In this document: positions 1 to 5,018 of the stretch, piece after piece
Position numbering within the stretch: position 1 is the stretch's first letter
Layout of the letters: every line of letters begins with the position of its first letter
Assembly: GCA_021775195.1 (NCBI GenBank)
Contig: JAJFIG010000164.1
Span: 1 to 5,018 of the forward strand
Direction of reading: 5' to 3'
Length of the DNA stretch: 5,018 bases
Source: Rhodospirillales bacterium
Lineage (GTDB): Bacteria; Pseudomonadota; Alphaproteobacteria; Rhodospirillales; 2-02-FULL-58-16
Translations under genes and position numbers: made by a program
The notes under the pieces: generated by a model
Told to the model about the DNA's origin: nothing
Seen by the model: only the letters and a program-made list of their open reading frames with translations
Database searches by the model: none

Positions 1-278
1 TGGCGCGTCTGGTCGAGGTCTACGCCCGGCGCCTGCAAATCCAGGAGAAGATGACCGCTCAGATCGCCAACACCATCCAGGAGGTCCTGGAGCCATACGG
101 CGTCGCCGTGGTCATCGAGGCGGCACATCAGTGCATGACCACCCGCGGCGTCCACAAGCACGGCGTCGTCATGGTCACAAGCCGCATGCTCGGCGCCTTC
201 CGCAAGGATCAAGCCACCCGGCGCGAGTTCCTGGCCATGATCGGCAACCCCAAGGGCGGCGACATCGGCTTTCTGTAG
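1..278 (+). CDS. folE: GTP cyclohydrolase I, C-terminal part (5' end outside window)
   Basis: GTP cyclohydrolase I converts GTP to 7,8-dihydroneopterin triphosphate, the first step of tetrahydrofolate (and related pterin) synthesis in the cytoplasm. About 91 C-terminal residues are visible; the reading frame is open from base 3 and ends in TAG at 276-278. The fragment begins [17 protein letters not shown], a conserved helix of the family. It then carries the active-site segment [11 protein letters not shown]: the His (codon 126-128) and Cys (codon 132-134) match the catalytic His and the third zinc-ligand Cys of type I enzymes (E. coli His179/Cys181 by recall). The tail TRREFLAMI is the usual C-terminal helix. 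The rest of the roughly 190-220 residue protein, including the other zinc ligands, lies upstream. The C-terminus looks complete and undamaged. A hairpin with T-rich downstream sequence follows within 15 bases, so this is probably the last gene of its transcript. Confidence 0.95.
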   Translation, partial: ARLVEVYARRLQIQEKMTAQIANTIQEVLEPYGVAVVIEAAHQCMTTRGVHKHGVVMVTSRMLGAFRKDQATRREFLAMIGNPKGGDIGFL

Positions 279-291
279 GCCCGCACCAGCG

Positions 292-320
292 GAACCCGGC
301 GCTGCCCGGTTCTTACTTTC
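292..320 (+). terminator. Probable Rho-independent terminator of folE
   Basis: The arms GAACCCGGC (292-300) and GCCCGGTTC (304-312) pair over nine positions with one C/C mismatch and a three-base loop. They are followed by a pyrimidine-rich, T-containing run (TTACTTTCCCCTCTT). The hairpin starts 13 bases after the folE stop. The T tract is interrupted, so termination may be partial and some read-through into trkH is possible. Confidence 0.5.
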
Positions 321-325
321 CCCTC

Positions 326-354
326 TTGACCGCTACCATTCAAACGGCATCATT
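326..354 (+). promoter_or_regulatory. Weak candidate sigma70-type promoter for trkH
   Basis: TTGACC at 326-331 is a good -35 element. With a 17-base spacer it faces ATCATT at 349-354, a poor -10 that matches TATAAT at only two positions. The site lies after the folE hairpin and about 50 bases before the trkH start, where a promoter would be expected. The -35 match and position support it and the -10 does not, so it is only a candidate. No other strong match was seen in 279-401. Confidence 0.25.
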
Positions 355-401
355 GGGCCGCCCGGGCATCGCGCGCCGGCCTTGGAAGGGATAGCCGCCT
401 G

Positions 402-1847
402 ATGGAATTTCGTCCGATCATCCTGGTCGTCGGTATTCTTCTCGCCACCCTGGCGGCGAGCATGGCCATCCCCGCCGCCGCCGATGCGGTGGTCGGCAAT
501 CCGGACTGGCAGGTTTTCGCGGTGTCCGCCGGCGTCACCATGTTCGTCGGCGTTTCCCTGGCCCTGACCACGCGGACCGGCGGCTCCCGGCTATCGGCGC
601 GCCAGGCCTTCGTCATGACGGCGCTGAGCTGGATTGCGTTGACCGTCTTCGCTTCCCTGCCCTTCGCCTTCTCGGAGCTCAACCTGAGCTTCACCGACGC
701 CTTTTTCGAGGCCATGTCGGGGATCACGACCACCGGTTCGACGGTGATCACCGGTCTCGATTCGGCACCCCCGGGGATCCTGCTGTGGCGCGCCCTGCTG
801 CAGTGGCTGGGCGGTGTCGGCATCATCGTCATGGCCATCGCCATCATGCCCATGCTCAGGGTCGGCGGCATGCAGTTGTTCCGCATGGAGTCATCGGACA
901 CGTCGGAAAAGGCCCTGCCCCGGGCGGCCCAGATCGCCAGCGCCCTCGGCGTCATCTACGTTGTTCTGACCTGCATTTGGGCAGCGGCCTACCGTTTCGC
1001 CGGCATGACCGGATTCGAGGCCGTCACCCACGCCATGACCACCATTGCCACCGGCGGCTTTTCCACCTCCGACGGCTCGGTAGGTCATTTCGACAGCGCC
1101 CTCATCGACGGCATCGCCACCGTCGGCATGCTCGCCGGCGGACTGCCGTTCCTGGCTTACCTGCGCACCGTTCAAGGCAATCTGACGGCGGTGTTCCGTG
1201 ACAGCCAGGTGCAGTGGTTCCTGTCCATCGTCGTGTTGGCGATCCTTGCCGCCGCCGGCTGGCTGTGGTTCGAGAACGGCCACGACCCTTTGCAGGCACT
1301 GCGCTTCGCCGCCTTCAACATCTCATCGGTGATCACCGGCACCGGCTACGCCACCTCGGACTTCAGCCTGTGGGGCAGTTTCGCCGTTCCCGTCTTCTTC
1401 TTTCTCATGTTCATCGGCGGCTGTGCCGGCTCCACCACCTGCGGCATCAAGATCTTCCGCTTTCAGGTCCTTTACGCCGCCGCCGTGACCCAGATTCACC
1501 ACCTGATCCAGCCCCACGGGGTTTTCATTCCCCACTACAACCGCCGCCCCATCCCCGACGACGTCATCACCTCTGTCCTGAGTTTCTTTTTCGTCTTCGG
1601 CATCTGCTTTGCCCTGCTCGCCATCGCGTTGGGCATGATGGGCCTGGATTTCATCACCGCCGTCTCCAGCGCCGCCACTGCGATCTCCAATGTCGGCCCC
1701 GGGCTCGGCCCCGTTGTCGGACCGGCGGGGACCTTCCAGTCCCTCCCCGACACCGCCAAGTGGCTGATGGCAGGCGGCATGCTTCTGGGCCGGCTCGAAC
1801 TGTTCACCATCATTGTCCTTTTCAGCCGTGCCTTCTGGCGCGGTTGA
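402..1847 (+). CDS. trkH: TrkH-family potassium uptake channel subunit
   Basis: This 481-residue inner-membrane protein has the usual TrkH length of about 480-485 residues. TrkH forms the K+-conducting pore of the Trk system and is normally gated by the cytoplasmic NAD/nucleotide-binding partner TrkA, which is not in this window. The sequence shows four membrane-pore-membrane repeats after an N-terminal hydrophobic pair. The four selectivity-filter loops are all visible: TTTGST (109-114), ATGGFS (216-221), TGTGYA (312-317) and SNVGPG (429-434), each with its key Gly. The conserved stretch GGCAGSTTCGIK (339-350), in the third repeat, corresponds to the gating-loop region of TrkH. GRLELF (463-468) near the C-terminus is another family hallmark. 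The ATG at 402 is preceded by GGAAGGG (384-390), a good ribosome binding site at 11 bases. The gene stands alone, between a probable folE terminator and a convergent terminator. K+ rather than Na+ selectivity is inferred from the family; subtype (TrkH versus TrkG or KtrB) from length and the N-terminal extension. Confidence 0.95.
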   Translation: MEFRPIILVVGILLATLAASMAIPAAADAVVGNPDWQVFAVSAGVTMFVGVSLALTTRTGGSRLSARQAFVMTALSWIALTVFASLPFAFSELNLSFTDAFFEAMSGITTTGSTVITGLDSAPPGILLWRALLQWLGGVGIIVMAIAIMPMLRVGGMQLFRMESSDTSEKALPRAAQIASALGVIYVVLTCIWAAAYRFAGMTGFEAVTHAMTTIATGGFSTSDGSVGHFDSALIDGIATVGMLAGGLPFLAYLRTVQGNLTAVFRDSQVQWFLSIVVLAILAAAGWLWFENGHDPLQALRFAAFNISSVITGTGYATSDFSLWGSFAVPVFFFLMFIGGCAGSTTCGIKIFRFQVLYAAAVTQIHHLIQPHGVFIPHYNRRPIPDDVITSVLSFFFVFGICFALLAIALGMMGLDFITAVSSAATAISNVGPGLGPVVGPAGTFQSLPDTAKWLMAGGMLLGRLELFTIIVLFSRAFWRG

Positions 1848-1855
1848 TCCACGAA

Positions 1856-1881
1856 AAAGGGCGAGCCTCGGCCCGCCTTTT
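1856..1881. terminator. Bidirectional terminator between trkH and the convergent lipoprotein gene
   Basis: The left arm AAAGGGCG (1856-1863) pairs with CGCCTTTT (1874-1881) over eight positions including one G·T wobble. Inside, after an A/C mismatch, GC pairs with GC around a CTCG loop (1867-1870). On the plus strand the stem ends in TTTT, nine bases after the trkH stop codon. On the minus strand the same hairpin is followed by TTTTT, which makes it at least as good a terminator for the lipoprotein/arginine transcript. The A-rich and T-rich flanks are the expected shape of a shared terminator between convergent genes. Confidence 0.7.
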
Positions 1882-1896
1882 CATATTCAGATGACC

Positions 1897-1913
1897 GGCG
1901 GCCGGACGCCGCC
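1897..1913. other. Small perfect GC hairpin beside the lipoprotein stop codon
   Basis: GGCGGC (1897-1902) and GCCGCC (1908-1913) form a perfect six-pair stem with a five-base loop (CGGAC). It lies six bases past the minus-strand stop codon at 1920-1922 and 15 bases before the bidirectional terminator. It has no T tract of its own on either strand, so by itself it is not a classical terminator. It may slow polymerase or protect the 3' end of the lipoprotein mRNA, or be a chance product of GC-rich sequence. Confidence 0.35.
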
Positions 1914-1919
1914 CGCTGC

Positions 1920-2522
1920 CTACATCAGTTGGCCGCCCAGGTGCTGGCGGATATTCTTTTCGATCTCGGCGTTGAAGTCCTGCATCAGGTCCTCCACCAG
2001 GTTGAACCAGATGCGGTCACGGTCGTTCAGCGTTGCGTCCTCGCGCACCGTCCGCGAGCGCCGCACCCGGGCACTGGCGAAGCCCTTGCGGAAACCGCGG
2101 GTGTCCATCACCTCCAGCGATCCCTCGACGGTGGCGTCGTAACGGAAAGCCTGCTGCTTGGTCAGTGCTCCGGTGATCCCCGGGTCCAGCTTTAGTTTGG
2201 TTTCGATGATGCTGGCATCGATGATCGTGAAACGGGCCGAGCCTTGGCTGCCCGCCGCCTTGAGCCGGTCAGCCGCCCAGCGCTCCATCGCCTTTTTCGG
2301 CGGCGTCGGGAACAGGTGGTCGACATTGGGCGCCGCCAGGGGCGGCGTGTAGTCGGATTTGACCTGCGTCGTCAGGACGTTGAGCTGGAAGGGGTTCAGG
2401 TGCCCGTAGGTGAGCTCGGGAAAGCGCTCCACCTGGACCGGGGTTTCACAGGCCGCCAGCACTGCCACAGCGGCGACGGCGAGCACAAACATTTTCATTT
2501 GCGGGATCATGGCACCGGCCAT
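1920..2522 (-). CDS. Putative outer-membrane lipoprotein of unknown function
   Basis: I do not recognise this family. The product (about 200 residues from the ATG at 2522) starts with a lipoprotein signal: a Lys-containing n-region (IPQMKM), a hydrophobic run FVLAVAAVAV, then the lipobox LAAC, with the lipidated Cys at residue 25. The residue after Cys is Glu, not Asp, which by the enterobacterial rule favours outer-membrane rather than inner-membrane retention. The mature part is soluble-looking: a Pro-rich stretch (about residues 55-75), a helix MERWAADRLKAAG (79-91), a beta-like stretch ARFTIIDASIIETKLKL (96-112), a basic strand (FRKGFASARVRRSRTVRE) and a C-terminal amphipathic helix (LVEDLMQDFNAEIEKNIRQHL). 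This helix-strand pattern recalls small periplasmic lipoproteins such as PqiC or YajG types, but no motif proves it. Start choice is uncertain. The ATG at 2522 has GGTGG nine bases upstream; ATGs at 2510 and 2498 also fit, the last giving a classic 17-residue signal (MKMF...LAAC). The gene follows hslO by about 80 bases and ends before a shared terminator. Confidence 0.7.
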   Translation of the reverse strand: MAGAMIPQMKMFVLAVAAVAVLAACETPVQVERFPELTYGHLNPFQLNVLTTQVKSDYTPPLAAPNVDHLFPTPPKKAMERWAADRLKAAGSQGSARFTIIDASIIETKLKLDPGITGALTKQQAFRYDATVEGSLEVMDTRGFRKGFASARVRRSRTVREDATLNDRDRIWFNLVEDLMQDFNAEIEKNIRQHLGGQLM

Positions 2523-2539
2523 ATTGGCAGGCCACCGCT

Positions 2540-2560
2540 CCCCGTTCAAGAGACACGGGG
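2540..2560 (-). other. Leader hairpin upstream of the lipoprotein gene
   Basis: Read on the minus strand, CCCCGT and ACGGGG form a perfect six-pair stem around a nine-base loop (GTCTCTTGA). No T tract follows, so it is not a standard terminator after hslO. The downstream arm overlaps a GGGGAG purine run that resembles a Shine-Dalgarno sequence but lies about 15 bases from the ATG at 2522, rather far for use. The hairpin may mark an mRNA processing point between hslO and the lipoprotein gene, modulate translation, or be accidental. Confidence 0.3.
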
Positions 2561-2601
2561 TCTGCCACACCGTGACATCGGCGTGACCGCCGCCGGGTCC
2601 C

Positions 2602-3534
2602 TCAAGCGCCGGCGTAAAGGACGTCCAGCTCGGCCTCGTCGAAGCTATAGTCGGCCTTACAGAACTCGCACGTCACGACAACGGTCCCATCCTCGGCCAT
2701 GGCCTCGACCTCGCTCCGGGGAAAGGATTTAAGGGTATTCTCCACTTTTTCCTGGGAACACCGGCAGGCGTGCCGCAGCATCCTGGTTCGGAACACCCGG
2801 ACACCGTCCTCGTGGAACAGGCGATAAAGCAGGTTCGCCGGGGTCAGCGAGTCGTCGAGCATCTCGTCGGCGGTGACGCTGCTCATCAGGGTCACGGCCC
2901 GGATCCATTCCTCGGCCGCCGCGTCGTCATCCGCCGCCGTTTCCCCGGCCGGCGGCAGGCGTTGGATCATCAGGGCGGCGGCGCGGACCGCCGTCCCGTT
3001 GCCGGCGTTGCCCGTCGCCACCAGCTTGATCGCCGATTCCATCTGCTCGGACTGGCGGAAGTAGTTGTGGGCGCAGTCGGCGAGCGTCGCCCCTTCCAGC
3101 CCGGTGATCCCCTGATAGCGGTCCGTGTCCGGTCCCTGGTCGACGGTGAACGCCAAGTGTCCGGCACCCAGCAGGCGCGGTACCGGCCCGCCCGCCGCGC
3201 TGGCAGCCGGCCCGATCCGTTCGGTGTCATAACGAGCATAGCCGCGCAGGTCGCCGTCGCTGGTGACATCGGCGATGAGCATGTCCAACGGACCATCGCT
3301 CTGCGTTTGCAGGGTAAAAATTCCGTCGTACTTGAGGCCGCTGGCGAGCACAACCGCCAGGGCCAAGGTCTCCGCCAGCATGCCCGCCACGGCCGCCGGA
3401 TAGGCATGGCGCGCCATCGCGGCGTCGAGCGCCGGTCCCAGTTGAACCAGCCGCCCGCGCAACCCCGGAGCCTCGATCTGGAACGGCTGGACGATATCGC
3501 CGAAAGTGCCTTGGTTGGCGTTTGGTGAGGACAC
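2602..3534 (-). CDS. hslO: Hsp33 redox-regulated molecular chaperone
   Basis: Hsp33 is a cytoplasmic holdase switched on by oxidative unfolding: its reduced form binds zinc through four Cys, and oxidation releases the zinc, forms disulfides and exposes the client-binding surface. This 310-residue protein has the N-terminal Hsp33 domain (roughly 15-190, starting IVQPFQIEAPGLRGRLV), with the conserved QSDGPLDMLIADV and GDLRGYAR segments, then a linker and the C-terminal zinc domain. The ligands are intact: C257-x-C259 in HACRCS and C289-x-x-C292 in CEFC. It is somewhat longer than the E. coli protein (about 290), partly from an acidic Ala/Asp-rich insert near 196-208 (GETAADDDAAAEE). The chosen start is GTG at 3534-3532. 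It is the only start near the expected N-terminus (the next Met is residue 40, inside the domain). It lies three bases past the argF stop (TAG-ATC-GTG), in the same frame. Its ribosome binding site is weak, so re-initiation by ribosomes finishing argF is likely. Confidence 0.95.
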   Translation of the reverse strand: MSSPNANQGTFGDIVQPFQIEAPGLRGRLVQLGPALDAAMARHAYPAAVAGMLAETLALAVVLASGLKYDGIFTLQTQSDGPLDMLIADVTSDGDLRGYARYDTERIGPAASAAGGPVPRLLGAGHLAFTVDQGPDTDRYQGITGLEGATLADCAHNYFRQSEQMESAIKLVATGNAGNGTAVRAAALMIQRLPPAGETAADDDAAAEEWIRAVTLMSSVTADEMLDDSLTPANLLYRLFHEDGVRVFRTRMLRHACRCSQEKVENTLKSFPRSEVEAMAEDGTVVVTCEFCKADYSFDEAELDVLYAGA

Positions 3535-3537
3535 GAT

Positions 3538-4458
3538 CTATTGCGGCTCGGCGCCCAAGCACCAGGCGAGGATTCCCTTCTGGGCGTGCAGCCGGTTCTC
3601 GGCCTCGTCCCAGACCACCGACTGGGGCCCGTCGATGACCGCGTCGGTAACCTCCTCGCCCCGGTGGGCGGGCAGGCAGTGCATGAACAGCGCGTCGGCC
3701 TTGGCCAGCCCCATCAGGCGTTCGTCCACACGATAGGGCTCCAGCACCCGGTGGCGGAACTCGGCATCGTCGTCGCCCATGGAGACCCAGGTATCGGCAT
3801 TGATCAGATCGGCGCCGGTGACCGCGACATCGGCGTCGTCGGTCAGGGTGACGTCGGCCCCTTCGCCCCGCGCCCAGTCGAGCAGCGCCGCCGGCGGGTT
3901 CAGTTCCTCCGGGCAGGCCAGTCTGAGCGCGAAGCCGAACCGCACGGCGGCATGGACCCATGATCGCGCCATGTTGTTGCCGTCGCCGCACCACACCACC
4001 GTCCGCCCGGCAATGGGGCCTCGGTGTTCCTCGTAGGTCATTACGTCGGCCATCAGCTGGCAGGGATGGGAATCGTCGGTCAGGCCGTTGATCACCGGCA
4101 CCGAAGCGAACTGAGCCAGTTCGTTTAACTTGTCGGGAGTGTCGGTGCGAATCATGATGGCATCGACGTAGCGCGACAACACACGAGCGGTGTCGGCGAC
4201 GGTTTCGCCGTGGCCCAGGTGCGATCCCTCGCTCAGCACCACCGTCCGCCCGCCCAACTGCTGCATGCCGACCTCGAACGAGACCCGGGTCCGGGTCGAG
4301 CGTTTCTCGAAGATCATCGCCAAGGTCTTGCCGGCAAGGGGCGCCGAGGCGCCGTCGTCCGCCCGGCCCCGCTTCAGCGCCACCCCCAGATCGAGAATAT
4401 GTCTGAGGGTCGGCTCGTCGAGCCGGTCGAGATCGAGAAAATGCCGGATGTCGCTCAT
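3538..4458 (-). CDS. argF: Ornithine carbamoyltransferase (anabolic)
   Basis: The enzyme joins carbamoyl phosphate to ornithine to give citrulline, a cytoplasmic step of arginine synthesis. The 306-residue product has the normal length. Motifs in order: FEKRSTRTR with STRTR at 54-58 (carbamoyl phosphate binding), DDSHPCQ with HPCQ at 131-134, the ornithine-side loop DTWVSMG (222-228), and HCLPAHRG (260-267) with the catalytic Cys261. These separate it from aspartate carbamoyltransferase, which lacks the SMG loop and HCLP motif. The start is the ATG at 4458-4456 ([11 protein letters not shown]), which matches family N-termini and lies one base after the argD TGA (TGAGATG). GGAG lies about 13 bases upstream within argD. 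An in-frame upstream start at 4515 would add 19 residues overlapping argD and is rejected. Placement directly after argD favours an anabolic rather than arginine-deiminase role. Confidence 0.97.
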   Translation of the reverse strand: MSDIRHFLDLDRLDEPTLRHILDLGVALKRGRADDGASAPLAGKTLAMIFEKRSTRTRVSFEVGMQQLGGRTVVLSEGSHLGHGETVADTARVLSRYVDAIMIRTDTPDKLNELAQFASVPVINGLTDDSHPCQLMADVMTYEEHRGPIAGRTVVWCGDGNNMARSWVHAAVRFGFALRLACPEELNPPAALLDWARGEGADVTLTDDADVAVTGADLINADTWVSMGDDDAEFRHRVLEPYRVDERLMGLAKADALFMHCLPAHRGEEVTDAVIDGPQSVVWDEAENRLHAQKGILAWCLGAEPQ

Positions 4459-4459
4459 C

Positions 4460-5018
4460 TCACGCCGCTTTCTCCGCCAACTCGGTGCAGCTCCGGTCGA
4501 TGATCGCCACTGCATCGTCCACGTTCTGCTCGCTGATGATCAGGGGTGGCACGAAACGCACGACGTTGTCGCCGGCGGGCACCGCCAACAGCCCGTTGTC
4601 CATCAGCCGCGCCACCAGGGCCGTGTTTTCACCGGCACATTTGAGCCCGACCATCAGCCCGGCGCCGCGCACTTCGGTCACCACGCCCGGATGGGCCGCA
4701 ACCAATTCCTCCAGGCGCGTCCACAGGTGGCCCGCCACGGCGTCGACCCGGTCCATGAACCCATCCTCCAGAATGACGTCGAGGACGGCGTTGCCCACCG
4801 CCATGGCCAGGGGATTGCCGCCGAAGGTGGTGGCATGGCTGCCCGCGGTCAGAGCCTTGGCCGCCTTCTCCACCGCCAGGCAGGCGCCCACCGGGAAGCC
4901 GCCGCCGAGGCCCTTGGCGGTCGACAGGATGTCGGGCGTCACACCGGCCCATTCGTGGGCGAACAGCTTGCCCGTACGTCCCATCCCGCACTGGACCTCG
5001 TCGAAGAACAGCAGCACC
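4460..5018 (-). CDS. argD: Acetylornithine aminotransferase, C-terminal part (5' end outside window)
   Basis: This PLP-dependent class III aminotransferase makes N-acetylornithine from N-acetylglutamate semialdehyde, using glutamate as amino donor; many ArgD proteins also act on succinyldiaminopimelate in lysine synthesis. About 186 C-terminal residues are present, of a usual length near 390-400. Visible landmarks: [13 protein letters not shown] with the Asp that contacts the PLP pyridine nitrogen; [14 protein letters not shown], whose Lys (codon 4915-4913) is the Schiff-base lysine; and [15 protein letters not shown], the Thr-containing phosphate-binding segment. RGAGLMVGL and [13 protein letters not shown] are typical of the C-terminal domain. 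The first in-window GTG (5017-5015) is an internal Val codon, not a start. The TGA stop at 4462-4460 is followed by one base and the argF ATG, so the two genes form an operon. The arginine-pathway assignment over other class III aminotransferases rests on the sequence and on adjacency to argF. Confidence 0.95.
   Translation of the reverse strand, partial: VLLFFDEVQCGMGRTGKLFAHEWAGVTPDILSTAKGLGGGFPVGACLAVEKAAKALTAGSHATTFGGNPLAMAVGNAVLDVILEDGFMDRVDAVAGHLWTRLEELVAAHPGVVTEVRGAGLMVGLKCAGENTALVARLMDNGLLAVPAGDNVVRFVPPLIISEQNVDDAVAIIDRSCTELAEKAA

Noticed and set aside
350..955. 201-codon open frame on the minus strand opposite trkH
   Set aside because: It lies antisense to a clear TrkH, has a composition typical of GC-rich antisense frames (rich in Arg, Met, Thr, Ala) and shows no recognisable domain.
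1214..1894. 226-codon plus-strand frame overlapping the end of trkH
   Set aside because: The product is very rich in Arg, His and Pro, as expected from an out-of-frame reading of high-GC coding sequence; trkH in the other frame has all family motifs.
2523..2570. GTG start at 2570 for the lipoprotein gene
   Set aside because: It would place about 40 residues before the lipobox Cys, too long for a normal lipoprotein signal, and the added residues are not signal-like.
2770..3528. 252-codon plus-strand frame opposite hslO
   Set aside because: Antisense shadow of hslO; Arg/Gly/Val-rich with no motif, while HslO on the minus strand has intact zinc ligands.
3227..3994. 255-codon minus-strand frame spanning the argF-hslO junction
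   Set aside because: Out-of-frame shadow on the same strand, extremely Arg/Gly-rich, overlapping two well-supported genes.
4459..4515. 19-residue N-terminal extension of argF
   Set aside because: It would overlap the argD coding end; the ATG at 4458 gives the family N-terminus and sits one base after the argD stop.

Overview
The window is a G+C-rich, compact stretch of bacterial chromosome. Protein sequence and gene order point to an alphaproteobacterium, probably of the Rhodospirillales type. The basis is the alphaproteobacterial style of the Hsp33 and ornithine carbamoyltransferase sequences and the argD-argF-hslO order, which recurs in that class. This placement is inference from recall; no database search was run.

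Layout. Bases 1-278 (+) are the 3' end of folE (GTP cyclohydrolase I), followed by a probable terminator hairpin. Bases 402-1847 (+) are a complete TrkH-type potassium uptake channel subunit with its own short upstream region. Bases 1848-1919 lie between convergent genes and hold two hairpins, one of which looks like a bidirectional terminator. The rest reads on the minus strand, in transcription order from the right edge: argD (3' part only, 5018-4460), argF (4458-3538), hslO (3534-2602) and an unrecognised lipoprotein gene (about 2522-1920).

How the genes work together. ArgD and ArgF catalyse consecutive-area steps of arginine synthesis: N-acetylornithine formation, then citrulline from ornithine. 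The argD stop and argF start are one base apart, and the argF stop and hslO start are three bases apart, so the three are almost certainly co-transcribed and probably translationally coupled. HslO is the redox-switched holdase Hsp33 and keeps its four zinc cysteines. The lipoprotein gene follows hslO after about 80 bases containing a hairpin, and may be a fourth operon member or have its own promoter. FolE (folate/pterin pathway) and TrkH (K+ uptake) are unrelated to the arginine genes and to each other.

The window looks like ordinary core chromosome. I saw no mobile element, CRISPR array, tRNA or rRNA gene, and no sign of a new multi-gene system. The least explained items are the lipoprotein and the hairpin in its leader. 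There is no gene-free stretch longer than about 125 bases.
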